A stretch of DNA of 64,000 bases from Pseudomonas azerbaijanoccidentalis (GTDB lineage: Bacteria > Pseudomonadota > Gammaproteobacteria > Pseudomonadales > Pseudomonadaceae). Positions 40,744-52,135 of the stretch are shown here, one piece after another; position 1 is the stretch's first letter; each line of letters starts with the position of its first letter. Both the position numbers and the translations under genes were made by a program. Under the pieces are notes generated by a model. It worked only from the letters and a program-made list of their open reading frames with translations. It had not been told where the DNA came from and made no database searches. The stretch lies in contig NZ_JAHSTU010000004.1 of the NCBI RefSeq assembly GCF_019145495.1, positions 186,001-250,000 of the forward strand, given 5' to 3'.

Positions 40744-41618
40744 CAGAAAGCTCCCTGTATAAAGCTTTCGCCCGACTCGACACGGTCGATGAACAGGCAG
40801 GCTGCGAGCAGGTCGGCAGCACCACCGGGCGAGGCATTCAATGCGATGAGTTGTTGGTCCAGCTCATGCAACCGACGACGTCCGGCAAGGCTGGCGCTGC
40901 CGCCGGCATCGAGCACCGCTTGGGCGCCGAGTTGCATGGTGTCCAGGCCTTCTTCGCCAGCGCGGTACAGCACACAGGTGTCGACCAGCTGGGTCATGAT
41001 CGCCAGCAAGGCATCGAGCCGCGCATTCTGTTCGCCATGGCCGTCGGCGCGGCTGCGCTTGAGTTGCGGCAGAGCCCGTTGAGTGACCGCAGGGAAGCCA
41101 AGTTGCGCTTCCTCACGGGCACCACGAGCGCCGAAGCGTTGGGCGACTTGCGCACCATGGCTGAGCGGACGCGGGGCGTAACGATCATCGAGCAAGGCTA
41201 ACCGTGCAGCGCGCAACGTCATTGCAGCTGCGCTGGTGGATTCGGGTTCCAGCGCCGCGGCGGTGACCAACAGGCCCAAGGCCCAGATCGCACCGCGATG
41301 GGTGTTCACGCCAGCCGTGGTATCGAGCATGGCTAGCTCGCCCTCACGACCGATACGGCCCACGGCTTCGCGCAGCGGCAAACTGATTTCGCCGATGTTG
41401 ATGGCGACGTCGGCCATCTCTTTGAAGGCCGGCCACAGGGACAGCGCCGAGGCGTGCATCAAGCCCAGGTGCAAATCGGTGTGGGCGCCATTGCCGCGAC
41501 GGTCGACCAGCGCCGGCTTCGGCGACAGGTCGGCTTCATCGATCAGCGCGTCCACCGCCATGTCCGCCAAACGCTCGGCCAGGTTCAGGGTTTTCGGTTG
41601 CAGATTGAATGCGTGCAT
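40743..41618 (-). CDS. mdcB: Triphosphoribosyl-dephospho-CoA synthase MdcB
   Basis: This 291-residue, CitG-like enzyme makes the precursor of the carrier prosthetic group from ATP and dephospho-CoA. Features are [37 protein letters not shown] and [18 protein letters not shown] near the C-terminus. The ATG at 41618 has AGGAG upstream and overlaps the mdcA stop (TAATG). The frame extends upstream to 41666 but that part belongs to mdcA. Confidence 0.94.
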   Translation of the reverse strand: MHAFNLQPKTLNLAERLADMAVDALIDEADLSPKPALVDRRGNGAHTDLHLGLMHASALSLWPAFKEMADVAINIGEISLPLREAVGRIGREGELAMLDTTAGVNTHRGAIWALGLLVTAAALEPESTSAAAMTLRAARLALLDDRYAPRPLSHGAQVAQRFGARGAREEAQLGFPAVTQRALPQLKRSRADGHGEQNARLDALLAIMTQLVDTCVLYRAGEEGLDTMQLGAQAVLDAGGSASLAGRRRLHELDQQLIALNASPGGAADLLAACLFIDRVESGESFIQGAF

Positions 41619-43288
41619 TACCAGCTCCTGAACTTGGCGGGCGGGTTGTAGAGGCCACCGGACCACTCCACCAGATCGGCCACGCTTTTCGCGGCCAGCA
41701 GTTCACGGGTGGCGTCGGTACGGCGAATGCCGAGGTCTTCGGGCAAGGCGATCAGGCCTTCGCGGCGCATGCGCGCAGTGTCTTTGGGGTTGTGGCGCAG
41801 GCCGATGGCTGTCACGCCCGCGACCGCCGCGATCATGGCCTGACGCTCTTCCAGCGAGCGTGCCTTGTACAGATAGGCGATGCCTTCTTCGGTCAGCAGG
41901 TGGGTGACGTCGTCGCCGTACACCATGATCGGCGCCAGCGGCATGCCGCTTTTCTTCGCCACTTCGACCGCATCGAGGGTTTCAACGAAAGTCGGCTTGC
42001 CGCCCTCCTGGAAGGTTTCGACCATCTGCACCACGAGTTTCTTGCCACGTTCGAGCATCGGTTCCCCCGCGTCGTCATGGCGCATATCCAGCCAGGCTGG
42101 CGTGCCGTGACGGCGCCCGCGCGGGTCGTGGCCCATGTTCGGAGCTCCGCCGAAACCAGCCAGGCGCCCACGGGTCACGGTGGAAGAATGGCCGTCGCCA
42201 TCGACTTGCAGGGTGGCACCGATGAACAGGTCCACGGCGTACTGTCCGGCCAATTGGCAGAACATCCGGTTGGAACGCAGGGAGCCATCGCGTCCGGTGA
42301 AGAACACGTCGGGCCGGGCGGCGATGTAGTTCTCCATCCCCAGTTCGGTGCCGAAGCAATGCACGCTTTCCACCCAGCCGCTTTCAATTGCCGGGATCAG
42401 GGTTGGATGCGGGTTGAGGGTCCAGTTGCGGCAGATCTTGCCCTTGAGGCCGAGGGATTCACCGTAGGTCGGCAAAATCAGCTCGATGGCCGCGGTGTTG
42501 AAACCGATGCCGTGGTTAAGCGACTGCACGTTGTGTTTTTCGTAGATACCGCGGATCGCCATCATCGCCATCAACACGTGCACAGGCTTGATGTGTCGTG
42601 GGTCGCGGGTGAACAACGGTTCGATGTAGAACGGCTTGTCGGCCACCACCACGAAATCAACCCAGGACGCCGGAATGTCGACGCGCGGCAAATCGCTGAC
42701 GTCGTCGACCAATTGGTTGACCTGAACAATCACGATGCCGTCGCTGAACGCCGCCGGTTCGATCAGCGCCGGGGTGTCTTCGGTGCTTGGCCCAGTGTAG
42801 ATGTTGCCGGCGCGGTCGGCCATGAAACCGGCTGAGAGCACGACGTTGGGAATCAGGTCCACCACCAGCCGTGCATAGAGTTCGATGTAGGTGTGGATCG
42901 CGCCGATTTCCAGCAGGCCGTCTTCGAGTAACTGACTGATGCGCAGGCTTTGGGTGCCGGCAAAAGAGAAGTCGAGCTTGCGGGCGATGCCGCGTTCGAA
43001 CAGGTCCAGGTGCTCGGAGCGGCCGACGCTGGGCATGATCATGTGCAGATCGTGGAGCTTGGCCGGGTCAACCTTGGCCAGGGAGCGGGAAAGGAAATCC
43101 GCCTGCTTCTGGTTGTTGCCCTCCAGCACCACGCGATCGCCCGGCAGGATCAACGCCTCAAGCGCCGCGACGATGTTGTCGGTAGGCAACACCACACCGT
43201 CGGCAAGACCTCGCACCTGTTCGAGGCGCCGCTGCTTTTCGCTGCGCCGCCGCGTCCATCGTGAGTCGGGGGATATTGTTGTAGTCAT
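41618..43288 (-). CDS. mdcA: Malonate decarboxylase alpha subunit MdcA
   Basis: This 556-residue subunit is the acetyl-S-ACP:malonate carrier transferase that starts the cycle. It contains CoA-transferase-like segments, including [20 protein letters not shown] near the N-terminus, [35 protein letters not shown] and [12 protein letters not shown]. The ATG at 43288 is preceded by GGAGTG at proper spacing; a GTG two codons upstream overlaps that site. It is the first gene of mdcABCDEGH-madLM. Confidence 0.96.
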   Translation of the reverse strand: MTTTISPDSRWTRRRSEKQRRLEQVRGLADGVVLPTDNIVAALEALILPGDRVVLEGNNQKQADFLSRSLAKVDPAKLHDLHMIMPSVGRSEHLDLFERGIARKLDFSFAGTQSLRISQLLEDGLLEIGAIHTYIELYARLVVDLIPNVVLSAGFMADRAGNIYTGPSTEDTPALIEPAAFSDGIVIVQVNQLVDDVSDLPRVDIPASWVDFVVVADKPFYIEPLFTRDPRHIKPVHVLMAMMAIRGIYEKHNVQSLNHGIGFNTAAIELILPTYGESLGLKGKICRNWTLNPHPTLIPAIESGWVESVHCFGTELGMENYIAARPDVFFTGRDGSLRSNRMFCQLAGQYAVDLFIGATLQVDGDGHSSTVTRGRLAGFGGAPNMGHDPRGRRHGTPAWLDMRHDDAGEPMLERGKKLVVQMVETFQEGGKPTFVETLDAVEVAKKSGMPLAPIMVYGDDVTHLLTEEGIAYLYKARSLEERQAMIAAVAGVTAIGLRHNPKDTARMRREGLIALPEDLGIRRTDATRELLAAKSVADLVEWSGGLYNPPAKFRSW

Positions 43289-43411
43289 GACCACTCCACG
43301 GGTTCGCTGTCGTGGAGCTACCTTAGGAGTGTTGGGTGTGGGGTATCAATCAAGCGGAGTGGTGAATAGTTACGCTCAGGTTAATGATCGGGATCTGCGT
43401 CGTTTATGCGG

Positions 43412-43440
43412 GCCCCATCGCGGGCAAGCCCACTCCCACA
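43412..43440. repeat. Single REP (ATCGCGGGCAAGCCCACTCCCAC)
   Basis: One REP unit lies between the mdcA promoter region and the end of chpC, without an obvious inverted partner. Confidence 0.8.
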
Positions 43441-43482
43441 GGGTTAGTGGTTGCCGCCTGTGAAGTCACCACAAACTTTGGA

Positions 43483-43953
43483 TCAAATACCCAACCCGGC
43501 ATTCACCAGCAACTCCTCCAACGCCAGCAAATCCGGCACCTTTGCCACTTGATCCGCCACCTGCACCGCCGCTTTCTCCAGCGCACACAGCGGCACGTCG
43601 ACATAGCTCAACTGACTGTCGAGCTTGTACGAGCGCGGAATCCCCTGCACCAGCATCGCAATGAATTTCAGCTCAGCGCGCCCACCCAACGCATTGAGAA
43701 TGACAATTCGCGCGCGCTCGCCCAGGACGATTTTTTGCCCGCACGCCGACTCGAAACTGAGCAGCGGAATTTGCCGGTTGCGCCACGTCACTCGGCCCAG
43801 ATACCACGGCGGTGTATCCAGATCGAACGCCGCCGGCTGGTAGTCGATCAGCTCGGCGACAGCGACGTTGGGCAAGATCAGGTTACGGTCGGCCAGAGGC
43901 AGCAGCAGGCCGGTGAGGTGGCTGGTGCGCTGGCTGATCAGCCGCTCAAGCAT
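43483..43953 (-). CDS. chpC: CheW-like adaptor ChpC
   Basis: This 156-residue CheW-domain protein (LTGLLLPLADRNLILPNVAVAELIDY..., later WYLGRVTWRNRQIPLLSFE) belongs to the twitching-motility chemosensory system. It is thought to link additional receptors to ChpA. The ATG at 43953 follows GGAG and overlaps the 3' end of chpA by eight bases, implying coupled translation. No chpD or chpE follows; the operon appears to end here. Confidence 0.92.
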   Translation of the reverse strand: MLERLISQRTSHLTGLLLPLADRNLILPNVAVAELIDYQPAAFDLDTPPWYLGRVTWRNRQIPLLSFESACGQKIVLGERARIVILNALGGRAELKFIAMLVQGIPRSYKLDSQLSYVDVPLCALEKAAVQVADQVAKVPDLLALEELLVNAGLGI

Positions 43954-46900
43954 GGGTTTTGCTCCACAGGGCAATGCTTTCAAGCAGTACCGATTCCTGG
44001 TACGGCTTGCCGAGGTAGTCGTTGACGCCGATGGCCATCGCCCGGTCGCGGTGTTTCTGGCCGGTGCGGGAGGTGATCATGATGATCGGCAGATGCTGCA
44101 AGCGCTCATCGTTGCGCACTTGAGTCGCCACTTCGAAGCCGTCCATGCGCGGCATTTCTATGTCCAGCAGCATCAGGTCGGGCATGTGCTCTTCGAGCAG
44201 CAGCATGGCGTCGACTCCGTCCTTGGCGGTCAGCACGTTCATGCCATGGCGTTCGAGCAAACGACTGGTGACCTTGCGCACCGTGACCGAGTCGTCGACC
44301 ACCATTACCAGTAACGGACGCTGCGGCTCGGCCTCGATTTCGTGACCTCCCGGACGTTGCGGTACACGCGCTTGCATGGCGCGGATCGGCGCCAGCAAAT
44401 CCAGAATCAGCACAACGCGGCCGTCCCCCAGAATCGTCGCCCCGGAGACACCCTGCACGGCGGCGAACTGTGGGCCGAGGCTTTTCACTACGATCTCGCG
44501 CGTGCCGGCCATGGCGTCGACCAGCACCGCGATGTGCCGATCGTTGCACTGCACCAGCAACACCGGCAGCGGCAGGCTTTGGCCCAACAGCTTTGGACGC
44601 GGACTGGTTTTCAGCAGTTCGCCCAGGTAACACAGTTCATAGCGTTGCCCGGCGTATTCATAGCTCGGCGGATCGAGACGGAAATGCCCTTCGAGCTCGT
44701 TGGGCAAGACGCGGACGATACCGTCGATGGTATTCAGCGGGATCGCATACTGATCTTCAGCGCATTGCACCATCAGCGCGCGGTTGACCGACACTGTGAA
44801 CGGCAGGCGAATGCGGAAATGCACACCCTGCCCCGGCACCGAATCGATGCTCATGGTGCCGCCCAGTTGCCGCACCTCTTCGTGCACCACGTCCATGCCG
44901 ACACCCCGACCAGAGATCTGAGTGATTTTCTCAGCCGTGGAAAACCCCGGTTGCAGGATGAATTGCAGAACGTCACGGTCGCTGATTTCGCTGTCAGGAT
45001 CGAGCAAGCCGCGCTTGATCGCCTTGCGCCGCACCGCGTCCAACGGCACACCGGCGCCGTCGTCACGGATATCGAAAATGATGTCGCCGCCCTCACGCAA
45101 CAGGTCCAGGCTGATTCGTCCTTGCGCCGGTTTCCCCGCCGCGAGCCGCACGTCGGCAGACTCAAGGCCATGGTCCACGGCGTTACGCAGCATGTGTTCC
45201 AGCGGTGCGGCCATGCGTTCGAGCACGTTGCGATCCATCTCGCCTTCGGCATTGCCGACGATGAATTCGACGTCCTTGCCCAGCTCGCCGGCCACTTGGC
45301 GGACGATGCGTTTCAAGCGCGGCAGCATCCGTTCGAACGGCACCATGCGCGTACGCATCAGGCCTTCTTGTAGCTCGGTGTTGATGCGCCCCTGCTGTTG
45401 TAGCAGGTTCTCGGCATCCTGATTGCGCCGGTCGAGGGTTTCCTTGAGGTCAAGCAAGTCGGAGGCGGATTCGAACAGTGCCCGCGACAGCTGCTGCAAT
45501 TGTGAGTGGCGGTCCATCTCCAACGGGTCGAATTCTTCGTAGCCCTGACGTTCGCCGTCGACTTGCTGACGGCTGAGGATGCGGCCCTGGGTTTCGGTAT
45601 CGAGGCGGCGCAATTGGTCGCGCATCCGCTCGATGGTGGTTTCCATCTCGTTGAGCGCTATCTGCGCATCGCTGACTTGCTGTTCGATCCGGCCACGGAA
45701 AATCGAGGTTTCACCGGCCAGGTTGACCAGGTCGTCAAGCAGTTCCGCCGAGACCTTGACCATATCTGCGCCAGCGTCCGACTGCAGCACTGGCGTCTCG
45801 GTTTTTGCCGCCGGCAGCGCGATCGGTGCGATGGGTTCTGGCACGACCGGGTGACTGAAGTTCTTGATCGCGTCGAGCAGTCGGTCGGCCGGTGGCAATG
45901 GCTCGCCAGCACGGGCGGCGTCGAGCATTTGCGCCAACCGGTCGTGGCTGCGTTGCAGCAGTTCGAACAACGCCCCCGTGGGTTTCAGTTCACCGGTCGA
46001 CAAGCCTTCGTAGAGAAACTCCAGCTCATGGGCCAGGTCGCCAATCGGGGCGATTTCCACCATGCGCGCACCACCCTTGAGGGTGTGCAGGTCGCGCAGC
46101 AGGGTTTCCACTTCCTGACGGCTCGACGGTTCGGCTTGCCAGCGCACCAGCGCTGCGCCGGAGCTTTCGATGATGTCGAAACCTTCTTCGAGGAAGATGT
46201 CCAGCAGCTCACTGTCGTGGTGGGCCGAGTCATTGCTGGCAGCGGGTTCGATCACATCGGCGCTGCCCGCATGGCCTTGGCGGAACGCACGGATCGCCTC
46301 GATCAACTCACTCGGATCGCCCAGCGGTTGATGATTCTGCAATTGCTCAAGTAACTGCGCCAACCGATCATGGCTGTGCTGCAGCAACTGCGCGAGTACG
46401 TCGCTGTAACTGTAGCGGCGGTCGACCAAGCCTTCGTAAAGGCTTTCCAGCTCATAGGCCAGGTCACCGACCGGCTCGACCTCGGCCATCCGCGCGCCCC
46501 CCTTGAGGGTGTGCAGATCGCGCTGCAGCGACGATAGGGGCGCGGCGTTTTGCGGGTCGTTCAACCAGCGCTGCAAGGCCTGGTTGGCGCTGTCCAGAAT
46601 GTCCACGGCTTCTTCGAGGAAGATCGAAACGATCTCGTCATCCATCTCCACTGTGGGAGCTGGCCTGCCAGCGATGGGCGTTAACGATGATGCGTTTTCA
46701 TTGGATGAACGTGGCGCCTGTGAATCTATCGCTGGCAAGCCAGATCCAACAGTGGTCGGTGCCAGGTCTCCCAAAGTGCTCTGTGCCAATTCGGCGGTGG
46801 CATCGGACAAATCGCGAATGCTCAGTGAGCGGCTGCCGTCACTGCGGATCAGGCCCATGGCCGAGGGATCGAGGCTCTCGTCGAGCAAGCCGTGCAAAGC

Positions 46901-49900
46901 GCGAATCCGATCAGGGCGTGGGCTGACTTCCTGGCCGGCGGCCAGTTCATCGAGCATGTTGATCAGCGCTTCATGGGCACTTTGTGCCTCGTGAAAAAAC
47001 GTCTCGCTGACCGCCAGGCTGCTTTCTTCCACGGCGCCATACAGATCAAGCAGTGCTTCGCAGAGTTCGTCCACCGGATGCAGATCGGCCAGATGTGCGC
47101 CCTCGCCGAGGGTGGTCAACTCGTCCAGCAGCGCGCTGAGTTCCTGGCGCTCACCAGGGTGCTGCTGCCAGCGCTGCAACAGGCTTTCGGCATCAAGCAG
47201 GATGTCCATGCCCTGGGCCAGGAAGTTGTTGATCAACTGTGGATCACGCTTGACCCGCAACCCGGTGCTCGGCGCATTCGAGAGGTTTTGCAGACGCTCA
47301 CCGAGCATCGCCTGAGCCCGTTCGATCAACGCTTTGGCGTTGGGGATTTCGGCCAGCGGTTCGCGTCTGAGCTGGCGTAAGCCAAGCCGGAACAGGCCTT
47401 CGGCTTCCAGCAGCAATTCGACTTCGTCCAGATCCAGCGCAAGCTGATGCGCCTTGTACTCGCGCGCCAGTTGATCCAGTGGCGCGGCCAGCTCGGCAAT
47501 CGGCAACACGCCCGCCATCGACGCGCTGCCCTTGAGCGTATGCAAGGCTCGTTGCAACTCGTCACTGGCCTGCAACGGCACATGCTCGGCGGCCTGATCG
47601 AGAAAGTGATTGAGGCTGCTCAAATGGCTTTCGGCTTCTTTGCGGAAAATCTCCAGCAACAGCGGATCGAGCGCCGAGACGTCCTGCGTGTCCTCGTCGC
47701 AGGCCGGTTCTTCGCCCTTGGCCAGAGCATGGGCGCGAGCGGCCAACCGATCGACATCGTTACGCTGGCGCTGAGCATTGGCGGCGTATTCGGCCACCAG
47801 TTCCGGCAGCAGATTGAGCACATCACCGAGCAGTTGCTGCACCGTGGCCCCTGGCTCCACGCTGTTTTCCAGCACGCGGTTGAGCAGGTTTTCCACTGAC
47901 CAGGCCAGCTCGCCCAACACCAAGGCGCGCACCATGCGGCCACTACCCTTGAGGGTATGGAAGGCGCGGCGCAGTTCACTCAGGGCTGAACGATTGTCGG
48001 GATTGACCGACCAGCGCGGCAGGTATTCACGCAGGACTTCGAGGACTTCATCGGTTTCTTCGAGGAAAACTTCACGCAACTCATCGTCCACCGGTTCTTC
48101 GCCCGGGGGCGGCGGCAACAAGCTGCCAGGGGTATCGAGCGCGGGCGGATTCAGGGCGGACACAGGGTTGGCCAGCACATCGGCCAGGGTCTGGACGAGG
48201 GCCGGCGCATCCCGCTCCTGACGTTTTTGCAGGTCTTTTGCTTCACTGGGGCTCAGCACATCGTCAAGCAGCGGCACATGCTGTTCGCCAGGATTTTCAT
48301 TAGGGAAGAAGCCGAGCGACGCCAGGCTTTTTTCCGCGACGTCGAGCAGCAGTTCGCCGGGCGCTTCCGGATCATCGCTCAAGCGTTCCAGATAATATTC
48401 GAGGCTGGAGATGACGTCGGCCAAACTGTCGAGCTCCTGCCAGCCGGGCTGGCCCGGATCCAGCAGCAGATGCTCGCGGATGAAGTGATTGCAGGTTTCA
48501 ATCAGGCTCGCCGCGCGGGTCAATGGAATCATCGCCAACGCACCGCGCACCTGGGTCAGCAATGCCGGCAGTGCCTGCAAGTGCTGACGATCCCAGTCAG
48601 CGTCGATGTAGTCGACGATCATGTCCTTGGCCTGTTGCAGGCAAATCCGCGTTTCCTTGATCACGATCTGGTGGATCTGCGTCAGGTCGGTGGTCGGCAG
48701 ACGGCTGTCTTCCTGGCTCTCGGGCTCTACCGTGCCGACCATGCCAGCCAATGTGGCTTCGACATAGAGCAACGCCCCGGCGACATCCATGAGGATCGCA
48801 TCGTCGGGCGCACGCTGCCCCTGGACGAGACTCAACACCACCGCCAGTTGGTCGATGATGACTTTGCGCGGCTGACCAAACCCCAACACCGCCAGGGTAT
48901 CGGCGATTTGCCGCAGCGGTGCCAGCAGGCTGTCGAGATCGGAAGTGTGTTGCCGGTCGCTGCGCACGAACAGGTCGAGGCGTTCCTTGACCCGCACCAG
49001 TTCTTCACACAAGGCGGCCAAGACCGAACGCATGGCATCGCGGTCGGGGCCGGCCAGCCGTGCGCGTTCTTCATCGACCATCGCGCTGTCGGGCAGCGCT
49101 TCGTCCAGTGCGTAGCGATCTTTCATGGTCAGCATCTGCCCGGTGGGATGTTCGGCCTTGGCAATGTAGAACAGCAAACTCTTGAGCAAGTCGGGTGGCG
49201 GTGGTTGATTGATGCCGTGCATGCCGTGTTCGAGCAGGCGCTTGAGTTCTTTGTCGGCGTCCTTGAACAGGCTGCGCAGCGCCGGGCTGTTGGCGATCGC
49301 GCCACCGCGCATGCCTTCGACCAAGGCCGAAGTGACCTGCCACAACGGGCTCAGCGGCGCGTTACCGCACAAGCTTTCCAGGCGTGAAAATACTTTGGCC
49401 AGATAACCGAGATGAGTGTCGTCATCCTGTTCGCGCAACAGACCGACCAGCGCCATCTGCAGCATCTGCCGCAACTTACGCAGCACACTCGGCAATTCAG
49501 CCGGCTCCAGCAGCGCCAGCGCTTCTTCAGACAGCGGCGGCAGATCCGGCAACTGCGGGCTGAAGAGGCTGGTTTCCGACAACAGGCTGTCGCCACGGGC
49601 ACTGCGCAAATCGTTGATCAGCGGCAGCACCACCAACGGCAAATCGCGGCGCGCGCCTTGTACGCGGTCAAGGTAGATCGGCAGTTGCCCCAGCGCTTGC
49701 AGCATCAGGTGCAACGCTTCGTCGCGGTGGCTGACGCGCCCCTCTTGCAGCGCGATGACCAGTTGTTCCATTTCTTCGGCGAGCAGGGCCGCGCCGTAGA
49801 ACTCGACCATCTGCAGACTGCCGTGCACCTGATGGATGCACGCCAGGCATTCGCTCAGGGCGTGCGTCGCCTGCGGATCATCAAGCTGGATTTCGATCGC

Positions 49901-49978
49901 GTGATGAGCCTGCTTCAGCGTTTCGGCAATTTCGCCTTTGACCCATTCGAGGGCCACATAGTCGTGCCGATCACCCAT
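43946..49978 (-). CDS. chpA: Hybrid chemotaxis histidine kinase ChpA
   Basis: This 2010-residue hub of the Pil-Chp system controls type IV pilus twitching and cAMP. In order it has N-terminal degenerate phosphotransfer-like domains, four clear Hpt domains with HTLKG motifs (His674, His813, His1156, His1298), a CheA-type dimerisation helix, an ATPase domain (N box LRNAVDHGLE around 1600, then DDGAGV and GRGVGMDVV), a CheW domain, and a C-terminal receiver with Asp1939 in LLLDIEMPRMDG. The start at 49978 follows GGAGTGG. An in-frame REPIN (46651-46752) is translated into the linker before the third Hpt domain. It is longer than a CheA because of its many phosphotransfer domains, as in P. aeruginosa. 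Confidence 0.96.
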   Translation of the reverse strand: MGDRHDYVALEWVKGEIAETLKQAHHAIEIQLDDPQATHALSECLACIHQVHGSLQMVEFYGAALLAEEMEQLVIALQEGRVSHRDEALHLMLQALGQLPIYLDRVQGARRDLPLVVLPLINDLRSARGDSLLSETSLFSPQLPDLPPLSEEALALLEPAELPSVLRKLRQMLQMALVGLLREQDDDTHLGYLAKVFSRLESLCGNAPLSPLWQVTSALVEGMRGGAIANSPALRSLFKDADKELKRLLEHGMHGINQPPPPDLLKSLLFYIAKAEHPTGQMLTMKDRYALDEALPDSAMVDEERARLAGPDRDAMRSVLAALCEELVRVKERLDLFVRSDRQHTSDLDSLLAPLRQIADTLAVLGFGQPRKVIIDQLAVVLSLVQGQRAPDDAILMDVAGALLYVEATLAGMVGTVEPESQEDSRLPTTDLTQIHQIVIKETRICLQQAKDMIVDYIDADWDRQHLQALPALLTQVRGALAMIPLTRAASLIETCNHFIREHLLLDPGQPGWQELDSLADVISSLEYYLERLSDDPEAPGELLLDVAEKSLASLGFFPNENPGEQHVPLLDDVLSPSEAKDLQKRQERDAPALVQTLADVLANPVSALNPPALDTPGSLLPPPPGEEPVDDELREVFLEETDEVLEVLREYLPRWSVNPDNRSALSELRRAFHTLKGSGRMVRALVLGELAWSVENLLNRVLENSVEPGATVQQLLGDVLNLLPELVAEYAANAQRQRNDVDRLAARAHALAKGEEPACDEDTQDVSALDPLLLEIFRKEAESHLSSLNHFLDQAAEHVPLQASDELQRALHTLKGSASMAGVLPIAELAAPLDQLAREYKAHQLALDLDEVELLLEAEGLFRLGLRQLRREPLAEIPNAKALIERAQAMLGERLQNLSNAPSTGLRVKRDPQLINNFLAQGMDILLDAESLLQRWQQHPGERQELSALLDELTTLGEGAHLADLHPVDELCEALLDLYGAVEESSLAVSETFFHEAQSAHEALINMLDELAAGQEVSPRPDRIRALHGLLDESLDPSAMGLIRSDGSRSLSIRDLSDATAELAQSTLGDLAPTTVGSGLPAIDSQAPRSSNENASSLTPIAGRPAPTVEMDDEIVSIFLEEAVDILDSANQALQRWLNDPQNAAPLSSLQRDLHTLKGGARMAEVEPVGDLAYELESLYEGLVDRRYSYSDVLAQLLQHSHDRLAQLLEQLQNHQPLGDPSELIEAIRAFRQGHAGSADVIEPAASNDSAHHDSELLDIFLEEGFDIIESSGAALVRWQAEPSSRQEVETLLRDLHTLKGGARMVEIAPIGDLAHELEFLYEGLSTGELKPTGALFELLQRSHDRLAQMLDAARAGEPLPPADRLLDAIKNFSHPVVPEPIAPIALPAAKTETPVLQSDAGADMVKVSAELLDDLVNLAGETSIFRGRIEQQVSDAQIALNEMETTIERMRDQLRRLDTETQGRILSRQQVDGERQGYEEFDPLEMDRHSQLQQLSRALFESASDLLDLKETLDRRNQDAENLLQQQGRINTELQEGLMRTRMVPFERMLPRLKRIVRQVAGELGKDVEFIVGNAEGEMDRNVLERMAAPLEHMLRNAVDHGLESADVRLAAGKPAQGRISLDLLREGGDIIFDIRDDGAGVPLDAVRRKAIKRGLLDPDSEISDRDVLQFILQPGFSTAEKITQISGRGVGMDVVHEEVRQLGGTMSIDSVPGQGVHFRIRLPFTVSVNRALMVQCAEDQYAIPLNTIDGIVRVLPNELEGHFRLDPPSYEYAGQRYELCYLGELLKTSPRPKLLGQSLPLPVLLVQCNDRHIAVLVDAMAGTREIVVKSLGPQFAAVQGVSGATILGDGRVVLILDLLAPIRAMQARVPQRPGGHEIEAEPQRPLLVMVVDDSVTVRKVTSRLLERHGMNVLTAKDGVDAMLLLEEHMPDLMLLDIEMPRMDGFEVATQVRNDERLQHLPIIMITSRTGQKHRDRAMAIGVNDYLGKPYQESVLLESIALWSKTHA
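46651..46752. repeat. REPIN inside the chpA coding sequence
   Basis: CTGTGGGAGCTGGCCTGCCAGCGATGG (46651-46677) and its inverted relative ATCGCTGGCAAGCCAGATCCAACAG (46728-46752) form a REP doublet. On the minus strand it is read in frame as part of the ChpA linker (TVGSGLPAIDSQAP ... LTPIAGRPAPTV), with no stop codon. Confidence 0.85.
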
Positions 49979-50029
49979 AACCACTCCAGTCCCCACCCTC
50001 AATCAAAATGCCGGCGCCCGAGGGCCGGT

Positions 50030-52090
50030 TCAAGCTTTGTCCGCGACCTGTGCCTTGGTGGCGGGCAACGTGAAACCGGACACCGATCGCCGCAACTGAC
50101 TGGCCATTTTCGCCAGGTTGCCGATGCTCTCGGCGGTGGCAGTCGAACCGGACGAGGTCTGCGTGGTGATCTGCTGGATCACGTTCATCGTCAGGGAAAT
50201 CTGCCCGGCAGACGACGTCTGTTGTTGTGCCGCGTTGGAAATGCTCTGGATCAGCGCCGCCAGGGTTTTCGAAACCCCTTCGATTTCTTCCAGGGCCACA
50301 CCGGCATCCTGCGCCAGGCGCGCGCCACGCACCACTTCGGTGGTGGTTTGTTCCATGGAAATCACCGCTTCGTTGGTGTCGGTCTGGATCGCACGCACCA
50401 AAGTCTCAATTTGTCGCGTGGCCGCCGAAGAGCGCTCGGCCAGGCGTTGCACCTCGTCCGCGACCACTGCAAAACCGCGTCCGGCATCACCGGCCATGGA
50501 TGCCTGGATCGCCGCGTTGAGGGCGAGGATGTTGGTCTGGTCGGCGATGTCATCAATCAGGCTGACGATGTCGCCGATTTCCTGGGACGACTCGCCCAGG
50601 CGCTTGATCCGCTTGGCGGTGTCCTGGATCTGTTCACGGATGTTGTCCATGCCGTGGATGGTGTTGTGCACCACCTCGTTGCCCTTGTTGGCGATTTCCA
50701 CCGAACGTTCGGCCACTGCCGAGGATTCAGCAGCGTTGGCCGACACCTGATCGATGGACTGGGCCATGTCGTTGATCGCAGTGGACGCTTCGGAAATCTG
50801 CTGCGCCTGATGCTCGGAGGCCTGCGCCAGGTGCATCGCAGTGGCCTGGGTTTCCTGTACGGCGGCGGCGACTTGCCCGGCGGTCAGGTTGATCGTGGCC
50901 ACCAGGTCACGCAGCTGATCCACGGAGTAGTTGATCGAATCGGCGATGGTGCCGGTGAAGTCTTCGGTCACCGAGGCGGTCACGGTCAGGTCGCCGTCGG
51001 CCAGGTCTTCGATCTCGTCGAGCAGGCGCATGATCGCGTTCTGGTTGCGTTCGTTTTTCTCGGCGGTTTCGCGCAGTTGACGATTGGTTTCGCGCACCAT
51101 CACCAAGCCAATGAGGATGATCGACATCAGTGCCGCCAGGCCCAGCACGTAGCCACCGATGGTGTCGGTGTCGCGTCCGCCGGCAAGGTTTTCGAAACCG
51201 CTGGCCAGGTGCGAGGCTTCATCGAGCAGGGTTTGCGACAGGCTGAAAATGTTGGTGGCCGACTCACGAACCTTGAACAGCTCCGGCGAAGTTTCGAGGA
51301 TTTCGTCCACCGAGCCGGACACGAACTCGAACAACTCGGAAATCTCGATCAACCGCGCGCGCGCATCACGGTCCTCGACCTGGCTGACTTTCAGCGCCGG
51401 GTTGCCCTGGAGCATGCCGTTGAGCACCTGGCCGAAGCGCGCCGCATCGCGACCGAACGCGTCAGCGGCCTGCTGCGAACTTTCATCGCCCGACAGCACC
51501 GTATTCACGGCGCCGAGAATTCGCTCAGCCAGCAATGACTGACGCTGGGCCATCGCCACCTGCGCGGCCGGCGCCCCGCGTTGCAGGAGAATTTCGACGA
51601 CTTTTTCGTACTCGACCTGCAACTGCGGGACGGTTTCGGCCAGGGTCGCGGCGACTTGGTGCAGCGATAGCACGGTCTGTTCACTGGAGAGAATGGCGTC
51701 GGTGTTTTTCAGCAGGCGTTCCCAGTCCAGCTGCACGGCACGCATTTCCGGGCGCACGGTGGACGGCGCAGGAGGCAGGCCGGTGGACGGGTCACCTTTC
51801 TTCAGATAGCTCCAGCGCTGGGCAAAATCGTTGCGGGCGTCGCTGAGCAGCTTGAACGCGGCGGCTTTGCCGGCCGCGGCTTCGGTGGCGTTTTTGGCGA
51901 TGCGCTGGGACAGCACGCGCAGCTCACCGGCGTGGCCGATGTACTGTTTGTCGTAAGTGGCCTGGGTGTTGAGGTACGCGAAGTTGGCGAACAACAACAT
52001 GATGAAAATAATCAGCGCGATGAACAGCACGATGATCTGCGACCGACTGCGCGACCCTTCCATTGGCTTGCCTGTTTTTGCTTTTGTCAT
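50030..52090 (-). CDS. pilJ: Twitching-motility chemoreceptor PilJ
   Basis: This 686-residue methyl-accepting protein is the main receptor of the Pil-Chp system. It has a transmembrane helix near residues 15-37 ([20 protein letters not shown]), a periplasmic PilJ-type sensor ([20 protein letters not shown]), a second helix around residue 320, a HAMP-like part and the signalling domain with the hairpin tip [20 protein letters not shown]. The ATG at 52090 is weakly supported by a GAAGA; the internal start at 52063 is an alternative. It lies between pilI and chpA, with no pilK gene between. Confidence 0.95.
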   Translation of the reverse strand: MTKAKTGKPMEGSRSRSQIIVLFIALIIFIMLLFANFAYLNTQATYDKQYIGHAGELRVLSQRIAKNATEAAAGKAAAFKLLSDARNDFAQRWSYLKKGDPSTGLPPAPSTVRPEMRAVQLDWERLLKNTDAILSSEQTVLSLHQVAATLAETVPQLQVEYEKVVEILLQRGAPAAQVAMAQRQSLLAERILGAVNTVLSGDESSQQAADAFGRDAARFGQVLNGMLQGNPALKVSQVEDRDARARLIEISELFEFVSGSVDEILETSPELFKVRESATNIFSLSQTLLDEASHLASGFENLAGGRDTDTIGGYVLGLAALMSIILIGLVMVRETNRQLRETAEKNERNQNAIMRLLDEIEDLADGDLTVTASVTEDFTGTIADSINYSVDQLRDLVATINLTAGQVAAAVQETQATAMHLAQASEHQAQQISEASTAINDMAQSIDQVSANAAESSAVAERSVEIANKGNEVVHNTIHGMDNIREQIQDTAKRIKRLGESSQEIGDIVSLIDDIADQTNILALNAAIQASMAGDAGRGFAVVADEVQRLAERSSAATRQIETLVRAIQTDTNEAVISMEQTTTEVVRGARLAQDAGVALEEIEGVSKTLAALIQSISNAAQQQTSSAGQISLTMNVIQQITTQTSSGSTATAESIGNLAKMASQLRRSVSGFTLPATKAQVADKA

Positions 52091-52135
52091 CGGTCTTCGC
52101 CTGTTAACCACACCCTTTTCACCTTGCCACCTCCA

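Noticed and set aside
49412..51538. 708-residue plus-strand frame over chpA and pilJ
   Set aside because: It spans the junction of two well-identified genes on the opposite strand.
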